From: an uncultured Cardiobacterium sp.
GTDB lineage: Bacteria; Pseudomonadota; Gammaproteobacteria; Cardiobacteriales; Cardiobacteriaceae
Direction: 5' to 3'
Assembly (NCBI RefSeq): GCF_938028825.1
Contig: NZ_CALIZP010000046.1
Span: 1 to 46,129, forward strand
Length of the DNA: 46,129 nucleotides
Shown here: positions 1 to 8,346 of the stretch, in pieces
Numbering within the stretch: the stretch's first letter is position 1
Layout of the letters: each line of letters begins with the position of its first letter
Position numbers and translations under genes: made by a program
The notes under the pieces: model-generated
What the model was told of the DNA's origin: nothing
The model's database searches: none
Seen by the model: the letters and a program-made list of their open reading frames with translations, nothing else

Positions 1-126
1 CAACACCGCAAACCCCATCCAGCGAAACAAAGCCCGCAATCCCGCCCGGCAGCACAACACCGCAAACCCCATCCAGCGAAACAAAGCCCGCAATCCCGCC
101 CGGCAGCACAACGCCGCAAACCCCGC
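1..126 (+). repeat. 54-bp in-frame tandem repeat (18-residue Pro/Thr-rich unit)
   Basis: Positions 1-54 and 55-108 are identical, and a partial third copy runs from 109 to about 126 before diverging. The array continues off the left edge. Its unit length is a multiple of three, so copy-number change alters linker length without breaking the M23 peptidase frame. Confidence 0.9.
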
Positions 127-989
127 CGGGCGGCGAAAAGCCGCAAGCCTCGGCAGGCAGTGACGAAAAAACCATCGAAAGCAAAGGTGATTTCCACAAG
201 CACTACCGCAGCTTCCGCGCCGTCGGCAACCAGTGGCAACACATTGCAAAAAGCGACCTCAACCCCGTCCTCATCAAACAACTCGAACCGCTGCAACACA
301 AAATTGAGGACGAAGCCATCAGCACCGTCGAAATCCTCTACAGTACCTACACCAAAGACGGCAAAACCAATCCCGAAAACAGCAAAATCATCGCCGCCCG
401 CCTGCGCGAAGGCCGCTACACCTACACCTATTACGCCCGCTTCGAAGGCAAAAACATCTGGTACTACGACCGCGAAGGTAACGCGCCGGAAGTGGCGATG
501 GACCGCATCCCGCTCGATCACTACGACCACATCAGCTCGCCGTTTGACCCCGCCCGCGTCCACCCCATCACCCACATCATCCGCCCGCACGAAGGCACTG
601 ACTTTAAGGCGGCACACGGCTCCCCTGTGCGCGCCACCGGTGACGGCATCGTCAACTACGCGGGCTGGCGCGGCGGCTACGGCCGCGTCGTCATCATCGA
701 CCACGCCAACGGATACCAGACCCGCTACGCCCACCTCTCCGACCTCGACGTCGAAACCGGACAAGAAGTCGCGCGCGGCCAGACCGTCGGCCGCCTCGGC
801 AACAGCGGCATGAGTACCGGTAGCCACCTGCACTATGAAGTCCGCATCAACGACATCCCCTACGACCCAATGACCGTACAACTGCCGGAAAACAAACCGC
901 TCCCCGAAAGCTACAAAGACGCCTGGCGCTACCGCTGCACACAATACGAACGCGAAATGACGGAGATTGCCAAAGGCGGCAGGAAATGA
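3..989 (+). CDS. M23 family murein endopeptidase (MepM-like), 5' partial
   Basis: The reading frame is open from the left edge, so the start lies upstream. The first ~50 visible residues are a proline/threonine-rich linker made of an 18-residue repeat. Next comes a ~110-residue region rich in Tyr, Lys and Glu, then a C-terminal LytM/M23 domain. The zinc-site motifs are visible: HEGTDF at about 597 and the HLHYEV motif at about 828-845, with the usual Gly-rich strands between them. M23 enzymes cleave peptidoglycan cross-links in the periplasm. The sequence SPFDPARVHPIT before the first motif resembles MepM-type proteins. The domain looks complete and should be active. It is followed by a hairpin with a T-run at 1068-1138. 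The family is certain; the MepM assignment is inference. Confidence 0.88.
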   Translation, partial: TPQTPSSETKPAIPPGSTTPQTPSSETKPAIPPGSTTPQTPPGGEKPQASAGSDEKTIESKGDFHKHYRSFRAVGNQWQHIAKSDLNPVLIKQLEPLQHKIEDEAISTVEILYSTYTKDGKTNPENSKIIAARLREGRYTYTYYARFEGKNIWYYDREGNAPEVAMDRIPLDHYDHISSPFDPARVHPITHIIRPHEGTDFKAAHGSPVRATGDGIVNYAGWRGGYGRVVIIDHANGYQTRYAHLSDLDVETGQEVARGQTVGRLGNSGMSTGSHLHYEVRINDIPYDPMTVQLPENKPLPESYKDAWRYRCTQYEREMTEIAKGGRK

Positions 990-1067
990 CCGCAGCGGCG
1001 GCCGGACACGGCGGCAAAAACACCGCTGCACGGGTTCCCGCCGCCTGAAACGGCTATAAAACGGTGT

Positions 1068-1138
1068 CGCAGGGTGGGCTTTGCCCCACCATCCGCATGG
1101 TTCCGGCGGGCGACCGCCCGCCCTGCGGCAAGTTTTTT
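1068..1138 (+). terminator. REP-like compound hairpin ending in a T-run
   Basis: Outer arms CGCAGGG (1068-1074) and CCCTGCG (1121-1127) enclose two smaller hairpins: a GGTGGG/CCCACC stem at about 1072-1090, and GGCGGGCG/CGCCCGCC at about 1105-1122. Six Ts follow at 1133-1138. It sits just after the peptidase gene and would end its transcript. The multi-hairpin form suggests a dispersed palindromic repeat. Confidence 0.6.
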
Positions 1139-1183
1139 CTGATTTTGGTATTCGCTGTTGAACTTATATATGGCCGCTTCCCC

Positions 1184-1645
1184 ATGAAAACCCCTATCAC
1201 TCCCGCCGCCCCGCTTCTGCCGCACAGCGGCCGCATGGTGCTCATCGATCGCGTCCTCAGCTACGACGCGCAGCATATCACCACCGAAACCGATGTTACC
1301 GGCGACAACATCTTTGCCGTGCATGACCGCCTGCCCGCTTGGGCCTGTCTCGAAATCATGGCGCAAGCCATCGGCGCCCTGGCGGGGGCGCTGGCCGTGG
1401 ATGCGGGCGAACCCGTGCGTCTCGGCTATCTGCTCGGCACCCGCAGGCTGACCCTGCACCACGGCGACCTGCCACTGCCCGCGACCCTGCGCGTCGAAGC
1501 CCGGGAATCAACGCGCGACGCGACCGGTTTCGGCGTCTTCGACTGCTGTCTCTATCACGGTGAAATGCGCCTCGCCGAGGCGGCGCTGAATGTCTATACC
1601 CCGCCGGACGGCCATGTGCCGCCGCCCGCCGTTTCGCGCGAATAG
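1184..1645 (+). CDS. ApeP/FabZ-like 3-hydroxyacyl-ACP dehydratase (hotdog fold)
   Basis: A 153-residue protein with the hotdog dehydratase pattern: LLPHSGRMVLIDRV near residue 10, then PAWACLEIMAQAIGA near residue 53, where family members carry the central helix and active-site acidic residue. The second motif is more like the dehydratase of aryl-polyene clusters (ApeP/ApeI) than housekeeping FabZ or FabA. The predicted reaction is loss of water from a 3-hydroxyacyl chain on acyl carrier protein. The ATG at 1184 was chosen because the reading frame before it is low-complexity and the family motif begins just after it. It is a single gene, convergent with the acid phosphatase. A ketosynthase/ketoreductase pair of the same flavour lies at 25.7-27.7 kb. 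Hotdog dehydratase is near certain; the polyene role is inference. Confidence 0.8.
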   Translation: MKTPITPAAPLLPHSGRMVLIDRVLSYDAQHITTETDVTGDNIFAVHDRLPAWACLEIMAQAIGALAGALAVDAGEPVRLGYLLGTRRLTLHHGDLPLPATLRVEARESTRDATGFGVFDCCLYHGEMRLAEAALNVYTPPDGHVPPPAVSRE

Positions 1646-1687
1646 CGCGTGCACGGGGGTAATGCGGTCCGCCTGCCCCGGACAGCA

Positions 1688-1713
1688 AAAATCCCCGCGC
1701 AGGCGGGGATTTT
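1688..1713. terminator. Bidirectional terminator between convergent genes
   Basis: A perfect 11-bp inverted repeat (1688-1698 and 1703-1713) with a GCAG loop, A-rich on one side and T-rich on the other. It lies between the dehydratase and the acid phosphatase, which converge, so it can serve both. Confidence 0.85.
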
Positions 1714-1727
1714 CCGGGGAATGCCGC

Positions 1728-3020
1728 TCAGGGTTTGAGGGCGGCGTCGGCGATGCGGTTGAAGTCTTCCATCGGACAGTAGCCGTTGGCGTCGGTCGGG
1801 CAGTCTTTGAGGGTGAGGGTAACGCGCTGCGGCGGGTTTTCCTCGTCCAGCACACTGTCGTCGCGCAGTTGTTGGGTGCTCTGGTAGAGGTACTCGATTT
1901 TCAGCAACGCCTTGCCGTCTTTGTCGCGCCACTGTTCAAACAGTACTTTGCCGCTGATCGGTGTTTTTTCGTACTGCTCGGGCAGTTGGTAGGGCGCGGT
2001 ATTGAGCAATGCCAGCAATGAGGCGACATTGGAGTCGTGGCCAACCAGCAGCACGGTGCGCGCTTTTTGCGCGTCCTTGATGAGCGGGTGGTCGTAGCCG
2101 TGGTCGGCAAAGCTGTTCTGGATGAAGGCCAGCAGCGGTGAAGCGGTTTCTTTGGCGAGCACCGGCGAGGTGAAGAGGACATCGGTGTAGATGTTTTTGA
2201 GATCCACGATGGCCTGCCATTCGTCAGCGGTCTTGATTTTGCCCCAGGCGACATCCGCTTCCGGGTAGCCTTCGTAATATTGCAGGATGAAGCTGTCTGC
2301 CGCGCCGGTACCGTTACGCAGCGGGCCTTTGGTGCCGGGTTCTTTGTCCTGCGCGAAGCTCAGGCTGTTTTTGATTTTGTCGAGGTCGCACTGTTTTTCT
2401 TTTTCGCAGGTGGCGGAATGGTCGTAATCCAGCACGTTTTCGAGGATTTGGTAGTTTTTCGCAAGGCGTTGGTTGATGTTTGCGAAACCGCCTGCACCGA
2501 GCATGTCGTCGATGGATTTTTCCGCTTTGGCGGTGAAGGCGGCGTCAACGGGACTGCGCACGATGGGGTTGAAGGTGTTGTCCATCTTGCCCACTTCTTC
2601 GAGGTTGTGCACGGGCAGGTCGCAGCCGGGGAAGGCGCCTTTGACGAAGTTTTTGCCGGTGTCGATGGTGCGCGGCAGGCTGTTGGCGTAGATGAGGAGA
2701 TCGTCTTTGCTCGGGCAGGTGTCTTTGGCGGTGAGCCCGGTGTCGTCGAGCCAGGTGCGGACGTAGTGGGCGATACGGGTTTCGAGTTCGCCGCCGCGTG
2801 CGGTGAGGTGGCCGCCTTCGGCCTGCCAGCTCGGCCAGGTGTGCGGGGTGGCTTCCGCCAGCGCGCTGCCGTAGCCGATGAGCGGGGCGCGGATGCCGTG
2901 GCGGCTGAGGATGACGGTTTTTTCGAGTGTGTATCCGTCCGGCACAGCCGTGGTATCCGCCTGGGCGCTCGTGGCGATGGTCGCGGCAGCAAGGGCGGTG
3001 ATGAGGAGGGTCTTTTGCAT
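1728..3020 (-). CDS. Periplasmic histidine acid phosphatase (AppA/Agp family)
   Basis: A 430-residue protein of the branch-2 histidine phosphatase family. A typical Sec signal peptide (residues 1-21, hydrophobic core then Ala-x-Ala) precedes the catalytic RHGIRAPL motif near residue 41. The proton-donor motif HDSN lies in LLVGHDSNVASL in the C-terminal third. The family hydrolyses phosphomonoesters such as glucose-1-phosphate, phytate or nucleotides in the periplasm; the substrate cannot be told from sequence. The start at 3020 has GGAG about 8 nt upstream and begins the signal peptide directly; a start nine codons earlier would prepend polar residues. The gene stands alone, with a terminator on each side. 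Family assignment is firm. Confidence 0.9.
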   Translation of the reverse strand: MQKTLLITALAAATIATSAQADTTAVPDGYTLEKTVILSRHGIRAPLIGYGSALAEATPHTWPSWQAEGGHLTARGGELETRIAHYVRTWLDDTGLTAKDTCPSKDDLLIYANSLPRTIDTGKNFVKGAFPGCDLPVHNLEEVGKMDNTFNPIVRSPVDAAFTAKAEKSIDDMLGAGGFANINQRLAKNYQILENVLDYDHSATCEKEKQCDLDKIKNSLSFAQDKEPGTKGPLRNGTGAADSFILQYYEGYPEADVAWGKIKTADEWQAIVDLKNIYTDVLFTSPVLAKETASPLLAFIQNSFADHGYDHPLIKDAQKARTVLLVGHDSNVASLLALLNTAPYQLPEQYEKTPISGKVLFEQWRDKDGKALLKIEYLYQSTQQLRDDSVLDEENPPQRVTLTLKDCPTDANGYCPMEDFNRIADAALKP

Positions 3021-3051
3021 GGTGAGCTCCAGTTTTTGGATTGGCAACGAT

Positions 3052-3093
3052 AAAGGGCGGTAAGGGATGTGAGGTCATCCTTTACCGCCCTTT
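3052..3093 (-). terminator. Terminator downstream of the DUF1877 gene
   Basis: A 17-bp inverted repeat (3052-3068 and 3077-3093) with one mismatch and an 8-nt loop, flanked by A/T runs. It lies after the DUF1877 stop and before the phosphatase start, closing the long minus-strand operon. Confidence 0.75.
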
Positions 3094-3117
3094 GGTTCTG
3101 GCTGGTGGTTTGTCCGT

Positions 3118-3675
3118 TTAGTTGAGAAAGCTGATGACGGCCTGTTGTTGTGCGGCGGCTTCGGTGTAGAAAGCTTGCAGTTCGTCGAAGTAGTCAAGCA
3201 GGTATTGCAAGGCTTCTTCGCCGTCCCTGCGCCATATGATGCCCGGATAGACATCGCCCATTGCTGCGGGGTTATAGTTTCGGCGCAGTTCGCCTTTTTG
3301 GATAGCCGCGAGGCGCGCGGCAAGGGCAGCGGTTTCGGCAACGGTGCGGTAATGCACATAACCGTACTCCCAGTCCTCATTCTTTTCTTCATCAATGATG
3401 TCACCGCTCAGGATGGCGCGCGCAAGGTTATCGGGGTTGCTCAAATCGGTTGTGGCGATACCACTGCCGCTCAACAGATAGATGAGTCCGTCCCAGGATT
3501 TGTCCAAATAGAGTGATTCGGCGGATGCTTCCCCGGCTGCCCGATGGGCATCAAGGTCGGCATCCGCTTGTTCATCGTCTTCTAAAAAAAGGTCGGCATC
3601 CAGTTGTCCACTGTCTGCAAGATAAGCGTCCAGTTTTGCCGCAGGGATGCGCAGCAGGTTGGCAATTATGCCCAT
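3118..3675 (-). CDS. DUF1877 (YfbM-like) protein
   Basis: A 185-residue soluble acidic protein. The N-terminal MGIIANLLRI and central LDKSWDGLIYLLSG stretches are the marks of the DUF1877/YfbM family, whose biochemical role is not established. No signal peptide or membrane segment is visible. It starts 16 nt after the pilZ stop, so it may be the last gene of the fab-pilZ transcript, or a separate gene ended by the same terminator. The N-terminal half is rich in Asp and Glu. The family call is good; the function is unknown. Confidence 0.8.
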   Translation of the reverse strand: MGIIANLLRIPAAKLDAYLADSGQLDADLFLEDDEQADADLDAHRAAGEASAESLYLDKSWDGLIYLLSGSGIATTDLSNPDNLARAILSGDIIDEEKNEDWEYGYVHYRTVAETAALAARLAAIQKGELRRNYNPAAMGDVYPGIIWRRDGEEALQYLLDYFDELQAFYTEAAAQQQAVISFLN

Positions 3676-3691
3676 TGTCTATGCTTCCGTA

Positions 3692-4066
3692 TTACATGGT
3701 GGCGGTCGGCAGCCCGCTGGTCAGCGCTTTACCGAGGCCCGCTTCGATGATTTCGCGGATACGCGGCGCTTCTTTGCCCCGGAGCTGGACACCGACGCCG
3801 GGCATGCGGCGCGCAGCTTTTTTTGGCGGGTTGAGCCAGACGATGCGGCCGGAGGCGGCGAATTTGCCGAGATCGCCCGGCAGTTTGAGGAAGATGAAGA
3901 CTTCCTGTTCGAGTTTGTAGGTTTCTGTGGTGGGGACGAAGATGCCGCAGCCGTCCACGTAGGGCATGTAGTACTGGTAGAGGTCTTTGAGGTCGTCGAT
4001 GTTGATTTTGATGACGCCCTGTTTGAGTTTGGATTGGCCTTGGGCGGCAGGTTGTTCGGTGCTCAT
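3692..4066 (-). CDS. pilZ: PilZ domain protein, type IV pilus assembly
   Basis: A 124-residue protein matching the small stand-alone PilZ of type IV pilus systems: YQYYMPYVDGCGIFVPT, then YKLEQEVFIFLKLP and the strand ending in GVGVQLRG. No RxxxR c-di-GMP-binding motif is visible, as is known for this founding PilZ subgroup. In pseudomonads PilZ is needed for pilus biogenesis and works with PilB and FimX. The start at 4066 has AGGAA 9 nt upstream and overlaps the holB stop as ATGA; a longer upstream frame is low-complexity and rejected. The order tmk-holB-pilZ is conserved in many gammaproteobacteria, which supports the call. Confidence 0.88.
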   Translation of the reverse strand: MSTEQPAAQGQSKLKQGVIKINIDDLKDLYQYYMPYVDGCGIFVPTTETYKLEQEVFIFLKLPGDLGKFAASGRIVWLNPPKKAARRMPGVGVQLRGKEAPRIREIIEAGLGKALTSGLPTATM

Positions 4067-5010
4067 AGTGTCAGGTTCCTTTTGTCGTAGGTTTCCAGCA
4101 GCAGGGCCTTGATGTTGAGGGTTTGCCCGATTTGCTGCCGGTCCGGGCGGCGCAGTTCGCTGAGGCGTGCGTTCAGGGTATGCAGGCGGTTCAGGTCGAG
4201 TCCTTGCAGGGCTGCGTCGTATTCGCGCAGGCGATTGTGCCAACTTTGCTCATGAGTGTCCAGTTGGCGGTAGGCGATGATGGCGTGCAGCTGGTTTTGC
4301 AGGTAGTCGTTGCTCTGGTTGTCTTTCAGGCGGTCAAGGCGGTGCAGGTAGGCGGTGGCCGTCTGCGGGCGGGCAAGGTAGGCGATGAGTTCGCCGATGC
4401 CGGTCATGGGATCGGGGGCGTCGGGGTTGGCGGCGGCACGGTGCGGGTCGTCGTGGTGCAGGTTGAGCGCGGCATCGGCTTGTTCAGGGGTAAAGCGATA
4501 GGCGGCAATCAGCCAGTCGCGCGCCTGCTCGCGTGTGGGCTTGGGCAGGGTGACGATGTGGCTGCGGCTGAGGATGGTCGCTTTCACGGCGCGGCGGTTG
4601 GTGGCGCCGAGAATGAAGCGGCTGTGTGCGGGCGGTTCTTCGAGGGTTTTCAGCAGGGCATTCAGCGCGTAGGGGTTGTAGTTGTCGATGGCGCCGAGGT
4701 AGGTGATGCGCCACCGGCCAATGGCGGGGGTGGTCTGCACGCTGTCGCCGATGGTGCGGATGTCTTCGATTTTGCAGGGTTCGAGATAGCTCGCAGTGTC
4801 GGGATGGGTACCTTGGGCGAGCAGGTGGCAGCTTTTGCAGCGGCCGCAGGGGCGGGCGGCAGGATCAAGGCAGAGGGCGCGGTGGATGATGGCGTGTGCC
4901 ATGTCGTCGGCGTTGCCGCGCTGCGGGTCGAGCAGGAGCAGGGTGGCGGGCAGGTTGTCGGCGAGGCGGTCGAGGCCGCGATAGTGCAGGTCGGTCCAAG
5001 GCAGGGGCAT
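4063..5010 (-). CDS. holB: DNA polymerase III delta prime subunit
   Basis: A 315-residue clamp-loader subunit. The zinc-binding segment CGRCKSCHLLAQGTHPD lies near residue 55. The AAA+ sensor region LLKTLEEPPAHSRFILGAT lies near residues 119-137, followed by the SRSH (sensor 1/arginine) region. As usual for delta prime, no good Walker A motif is seen. It loads the sliding clamp in the cytoplasmic replisome. It lies 54 nt after tmk, a longer gap than elsewhere in the operon, and overlaps pilZ by 4 nt. No strong ribosome-binding site is seen before the ATG at 5010. The location after tmk is the standard one. Confidence 0.93.
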   Translation of the reverse strand: MPLPWTDLHYRGLDRLADNLPATLLLLDPQRGNADDMAHAIIHRALCLDPAARPCGRCKSCHLLAQGTHPDTASYLEPCKIEDIRTIGDSVQTTPAIGRWRITYLGAIDNYNPYALNALLKTLEEPPAHSRFILGATNRRAVKATILSRSHIVTLPKPTREQARDWLIAAYRFTPEQADAALNLHHDDPHRAAANPDAPDPMTGIGELIAYLARPQTATAYLHRLDRLKDNQSNDYLQNQLHAIIAYRQLDTHEQSWHNRLREYDAALQGLDLNRLHTLNARLSELRRPDRQQIGQTLNIKALLLETYDKRNLTL

Positions 5011-5064
5011 GGTATTTGCTGGGGTTGGGGCTGGGGGATGTTTTTTCGCCTGGCGGTTGCCGTT

Positions 5065-5679
5065 TCAGGGGAGCAGGGCTTCGAGGTGCGGACGGATGCG
5101 GGCGAAGACGGTATCCGGGTCGCCTTCGCCGTCAATCCAGCGGGCGTGGGATGCGGCGGCGCGGGCGCGGTAACCGGCGGCGACACGTTCGTGGAAGGCG
5201 CTGTTTTCGCTTTCAAAGCGGTCGGCGCTTTGTCCGCGTGCGGCGAGGCGGTCGCAGGCGATGGCACTGCTACTGCCGAGGATGAGGCTGAGGTCGGGCT
5301 CGCGATCGGTGCCGCTTATGGCTTCGAGGGCGGCGATGGTGGCGGCAGGGATGCCACGCCCGTAGTGCTGGTAGGCGTAGGTGGCGTCGCGGTAGCGGTC
5401 GCTGATGTACCACGCGCCGCGCGCGAGGCAGGGCAGGATGGTTTGTTCGAGGTGGGCGCGGCGGGCGGCGAGGATGAGCAGCAGTTCGCTGACGGGGTCG
5501 GCACGGGTGGCGGGGTCAAGCAGGATGGCGCGCAGTCGTTCGCCGAAGGGGGTACCGCCCGGCTCGCGGCCAAAGCGGGCTTCGAGGTGTTGCGCACTGC
5601 ACCACGCGCGGATGTGGGCGAGCTGGGTGGTTTTGCCGACGCCTTCGCCGCCATCGAGCGTGATGAAGCGGCCGGTCAT
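5065..5679 (-). CDS. tmk: Thymidylate kinase
   Basis: A 204-residue dTMP kinase, which phosphorylates dTMP to dTDP using ATP. The P-loop GGEGVGKTT is at residues 9-17. The DR(Y/x) motif in ISDRYRDATYAYQ, near residue 94, is the family signature. Size and motifs are normal. The start overlaps the mltG stop as ATGA, so translation is probably coupled. It is followed by holB. Confidence 0.95.
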   Translation of the reverse strand: MTGRFITLDGGEGVGKTTQLAHIRAWCSAQHLEARFGREPGGTPFGERLRAILLDPATRADPVSELLLILAARRAHLEQTILPCLARGAWYISDRYRDATYAYQHYGRGIPAATIAALEAISGTDREPDLSLILGSSSAIACDRLAARGQSADRFESENSAFHERVAAGYRARAAASHARWIDGEGDPDTVFARIRPHLEALLP

Positions 5680-6692
5680 GGTTTGTTTTGTTGTTGTTTT
5701 TTCAGGTAGTCGGCGACGGCCTGCTGGTGTTCTTCGTAGCTGGCGCTGAAGGTGTGGCCGCCGGTGCCGTCGGCGACGAAGTAGAGGCTGTCGCCGTCGG
5801 TGGGGTGCAATGCCGCTTCGATGCTGGCTTTGCCGGGCAGGGCGATAGGGGTCGGCGGCAGCCCTTTGTTGATGTAGGTGTTGTAGGGGGTGTCGGTTTG
5901 CAGGTGTTTGCGGGTGAGGTCGCCGTGATAGTCTGCCGCGCCGTAGATGACGGTGGGGTCGGTTTGCAGCAGCATGTTTTTTTGCAGGCGGCGGATGAAG
6001 ACGCCTGATATTTGCGGACGTTCGGCAGCGACGCCGGTTTCTTTTTCGATGATGGAGGCAAGGATAAGCGCTTCGTAAGGGCTGGCAAGCGGCAGTCCTT
6101 CGGCGCGCTGCGACCAGGCTTGTTCGAGGGTGCGCTGCATTTCGCCGTACATGCGTTTGAGCATGTCGAGGTCTGTCGTGCCTCGATTGAATTGGTAGGT
6201 CTCAGGCAGGAACCAGCCTTCGGGGTTGCCATTGAGCCCGAGCAGGGCGGCGATTTCTTCGTCGCTTTTGTCGTTCAGGGTGTGTTCGAGGCCGGCGGTG
6301 TGTTTGAGGGTGTCGCGCAGCTCTTTGAAGGTTTTGCCTTCGACGACGGTCACGCTGTACACCACGACTTTGCCGTTGGTGATGTCGTTGATGAGCGAGG
6401 GCAGGGTGGCGTTTTCGTCTATGCGGTAATCGCCTGCCTTGATGTTGGCGGCTTGCGGGTTGAGGCGGGCGTAGAGCGGCAGTACCCAGTCGCTGCCGCT
6501 GATGACACCGCGCCGGATGAGTTCGCGGTTAAGACTTACCAGGGTGTCGCCGCGTTTGACGGTGATGATGCCGTCGCCTTCGGCGACAAGCGGGGTGTTC
6601 AGGGTTTTCTGGTATTGCAGGTAGAAGATACCCGCGCCCCAGGCGGCGAGCAGGATGAGGGTGAGGAAGAGGTTGAGCAGCAGGCGTTTCAT
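5676..6692 (-). CDS. mltG: Endolytic murein transglycosylase MltG (YceG)
   Basis: A 338-residue inner-membrane enzyme. One N-terminal membrane helix (residues about 5-27) is followed by a LysM-like subdomain and the YceG domain. The catalytic glutamate lies in LILASIIEKETGV near residue 212. MltG cuts nascent glycan strands and helps set their length. It overlaps fabF upstream and tmk downstream by 4 nt each. In E. coli and relatives pabC sits between fabF and mltG; here it is absent and the two genes are fused head to tail. Confidence 0.94.
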   Translation of the reverse strand: MKRLLLNLFLTLILLAAWGAGIFYLQYQKTLNTPLVAEGDGIITVKRGDTLVSLNRELIRRGVISGSDWVLPLYARLNPQAANIKAGDYRIDENATLPSLINDITNGKVVVYSVTVVEGKTFKELRDTLKHTAGLEHTLNDKSDEEIAALLGLNGNPEGWFLPETYQFNRGTTDLDMLKRMYGEMQRTLEQAWSQRAEGLPLASPYEALILASIIEKETGVAAERPQISGVFIRRLQKNMLLQTDPTVIYGAADYHGDLTRKHLQTDTPYNTYINKGLPPTPIALPGKASIEAALHPTDGDSLYFVADGTGGHTFSASYEEHQQAVADYLKKQQQNKP

Positions 6693-7960
6693 GACGGGTA
6701 CCGCCGGAAGAGGATGCTGGCGTTGGTGCCGCCGAAGCCGAAGGAGTTGGACAGGGCGGTGTCGATGGGCATCGGGCGGGCCTTGTGCGGGACATAGTCA
6801 AGGTCGCAGCCTTCACCGGGGGTGTCGAGATTGATGGTCGGCGGGGCGATTTGGTCGCGCAGGGCGAGCAGGGTGAAGATGGCTTCGAGGCCGCCCGCCG
6901 CGCCGAGGGTGTGCCCGGTCATGGATTTGGTGCTGCTGACGGCGAGGCGGTAGGCGTGGTCGCCGAAGGCTTTTTTGATGGCGCGGGTTTCGGCGATGTC
7001 GCCCGCCGGGGTCGAGGTGCCGTGGGCGTTGATGTAGTGCACGGCATCGGGGGCGATGCCCGCGTCGGCAAGGGCGAGGACCATGCAGCGTGCCGCGCCG
7101 GAGCCGTCTTCGCGTGGGGCGGTCATGTGGTAGGCATCCGAGCTCATGCCCATGCCGATGATTTCGCCGTGGATGGCGGCGCCGCGCGCGAGGGCATGCG
7201 GCAGGGATTCGAGGACGATGACGCCTGCACCGTCGCCGAGGACGAAGCCGTCGCGGTCTTTGTCCCACGGGCGTGAGGCCTGTTCGGGGGCATCGTTGCG
7301 GGTGGACAGTGCCTTGGCAGCGGCAAATCCGGCGATGCCCATATCGTTGCCGGCGCTTTCGGCACCGCCGGCGATCATGACGTCGGCGTCGCCCGTCTGG
7401 ATCATGCGGTAGGCCTGGGCGATGGAATGGGTGGCGCTGGCGCAGGCGGTGACGGTGGCAAGTGTCGCGCCGGTGATGCCGTAGTGAATGGAGATGTTGC
7501 CTGCGATCATGTTGATGATGTTGCGCGGCACATAGAAAGGCGAAACGCGCCGCGCGCCGCGTTCGAGAAATTCACGGTAGCCGTCCAGGGTGCCGGGCAG
7601 ACCGCCGATGCCGGAACCGATGATGATGCCGGTGCGCTCGCGCAGGGTGAGGTTGTGCGTGTAATCCAGTCCGCTGTCGGTGATGGCGTCCACCGCTGCG
7701 GCGTAGCCGTAGTGGATGAAGCTGTCCATTTTGCGGGCTTCTTTGGGGTCGAGGTAGCGGCTGAGGTCAAATCCCTGCACGGCCCCGCGAAAACGCACGG
7801 GCAGTGCCGACGGGTCATAATCGGTGATGGGGGCGATGCCGCTTTTGCCGGCGAGGATGTTCGCCCATGCGTCGGCGATGCTGCTGCCGACGGGGCTGAC
7901 GATGCCCATGCCGGTCACGACGACACGAGGTATGGCTCTGTGGGTGGTTTGTTGCGTCAT
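6689..7960 (-). CDS. fabF: 3-oxoacyl-ACP synthase II
   Basis: A 423-residue elongating ketosynthase. The catalytic triad is complete: Cys173 in VTACASATHS, His313 in NAHGTSTPAGD and His350 in SMTGHTLGAAGG. It condenses malonyl-ACP with a growing acyl-ACP. It follows acpP after 74 nt that contain a terminator-like hairpin, as in other enterobacterial and pseudomonad fab clusters where acpP is expressed in excess over fabF. The C-terminal FGFGGTNAS motif is normal. Confidence 0.96.
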   Translation of the reverse strand: MTQQTTHRAIPRVVVTGMGIVSPVGSSIADAWANILAGKSGIAPITDYDPSALPVRFRGAVQGFDLSRYLDPKEARKMDSFIHYGYAAAVDAITDSGLDYTHNLTLRERTGIIIGSGIGGLPGTLDGYREFLERGARRVSPFYVPRNIINMIAGNISIHYGITGATLATVTACASATHSIAQAYRMIQTGDADVMIAGGAESAGNDMGIAGFAAAKALSTRNDAPEQASRPWDKDRDGFVLGDGAGVIVLESLPHALARGAAIHGEIIGMGMSSDAYHMTAPREDGSGAARCMVLALADAGIAPDAVHYINAHGTSTPAGDIAETRAIKKAFGDHAYRLAVSSTKSMTGHTLGAAGGLEAIFTLLALRDQIAPPTINLDTPGEGCDLDYVPHKARPMPIDTALSNSFGFGGTNASILFRRYPS

Positions 7961-7986
7961 GTGTTTCTGCCGTTGGGGGATGGATA

Positions 7987-8019
7987 TAAAAAAGCCACAG
8001 CAGCAATACTACCGTGGCT
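7987..8019 (-). terminator. acpP-fabF intercistronic terminator/attenuator
   Basis: On the minus strand, AGCCAC (8014-8019) pairs with GTGGCT (7993-7998), and a run of T follows (7987-7993). It lies between acpP and fabF. The stem is short and the loop long, so it probably lets some transcripts through, giving more acpP message than fabF message. Confidence 0.6.
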
Positions 8020-8034
8020 CGTTTTTCGACCCGC

Positions 8035-8271
8035 TTAGCTGTTGGCTTTGACGTAGTCGATAGCGGTTTGCACGGTGGTGATTTTTTCGGCGTCTTCGTC
8101 GGGGATTTCGCAGTCAAATTCTTTTTCCAGCGACATGACGAGTTCTACGAGATCAAGGGAATCGGCGCCAAGGTCGTCAATGAAGGCGGCCTCCGGCTTG
8201 ACCTGCGCTTCGTCAACGCTCAGTTGTTCCGCGATCACTTTGATGACGCGTTCTTCGATTGAATTACTCAT
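8035..8271 (-). CDS. acpP: Acyl carrier protein
   Basis: A 78-residue acidic carrier protein. Ser38 in LGADSLDLVELVM is the 4'-phosphopantetheine attachment site. It carries growing acyl chains for the neighbouring Fab enzymes and for PlsX. The start at 8271 has AGGAAA about 10 nt upstream; the longer upstream frame is not ACP-like. It is separated from fabG by 75 nt and from fabF by an attenuator, typical of an abundantly expressed gene with its own controls. Near-perfect family match. Confidence 0.97.
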   Translation of the reverse strand: MSNSIEERVIKVIAEQLSVDEAQVKPEAAFIDDLGADSLDLVELVMSLEKEFDCEIPDEDAEKITTVQTAIDYVKANS

Positions 8272-8346
8272 GGTGTGTGTTTTCCTAGGTTGTGATTGAG
8301 GGGTTGCATTGTAAAAGGTTCGGGGGGTGTTTGCCACAAAGCGGCT

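Noticed and set aside
160..813. A 217-residue Ser/Thr/Pro-rich plus-strand ORF
   Set aside because: It is an out-of-frame shadow of the M23 peptidase, whose own frame has both zinc motifs.
4123..5709. A 528-residue open frame on the plus strand
   Set aside because: It lies antisense to holB and tmk, is built of Gly/Val/Ala/Glu low-complexity text with no motif, and mirrors the real genes' codon bias.
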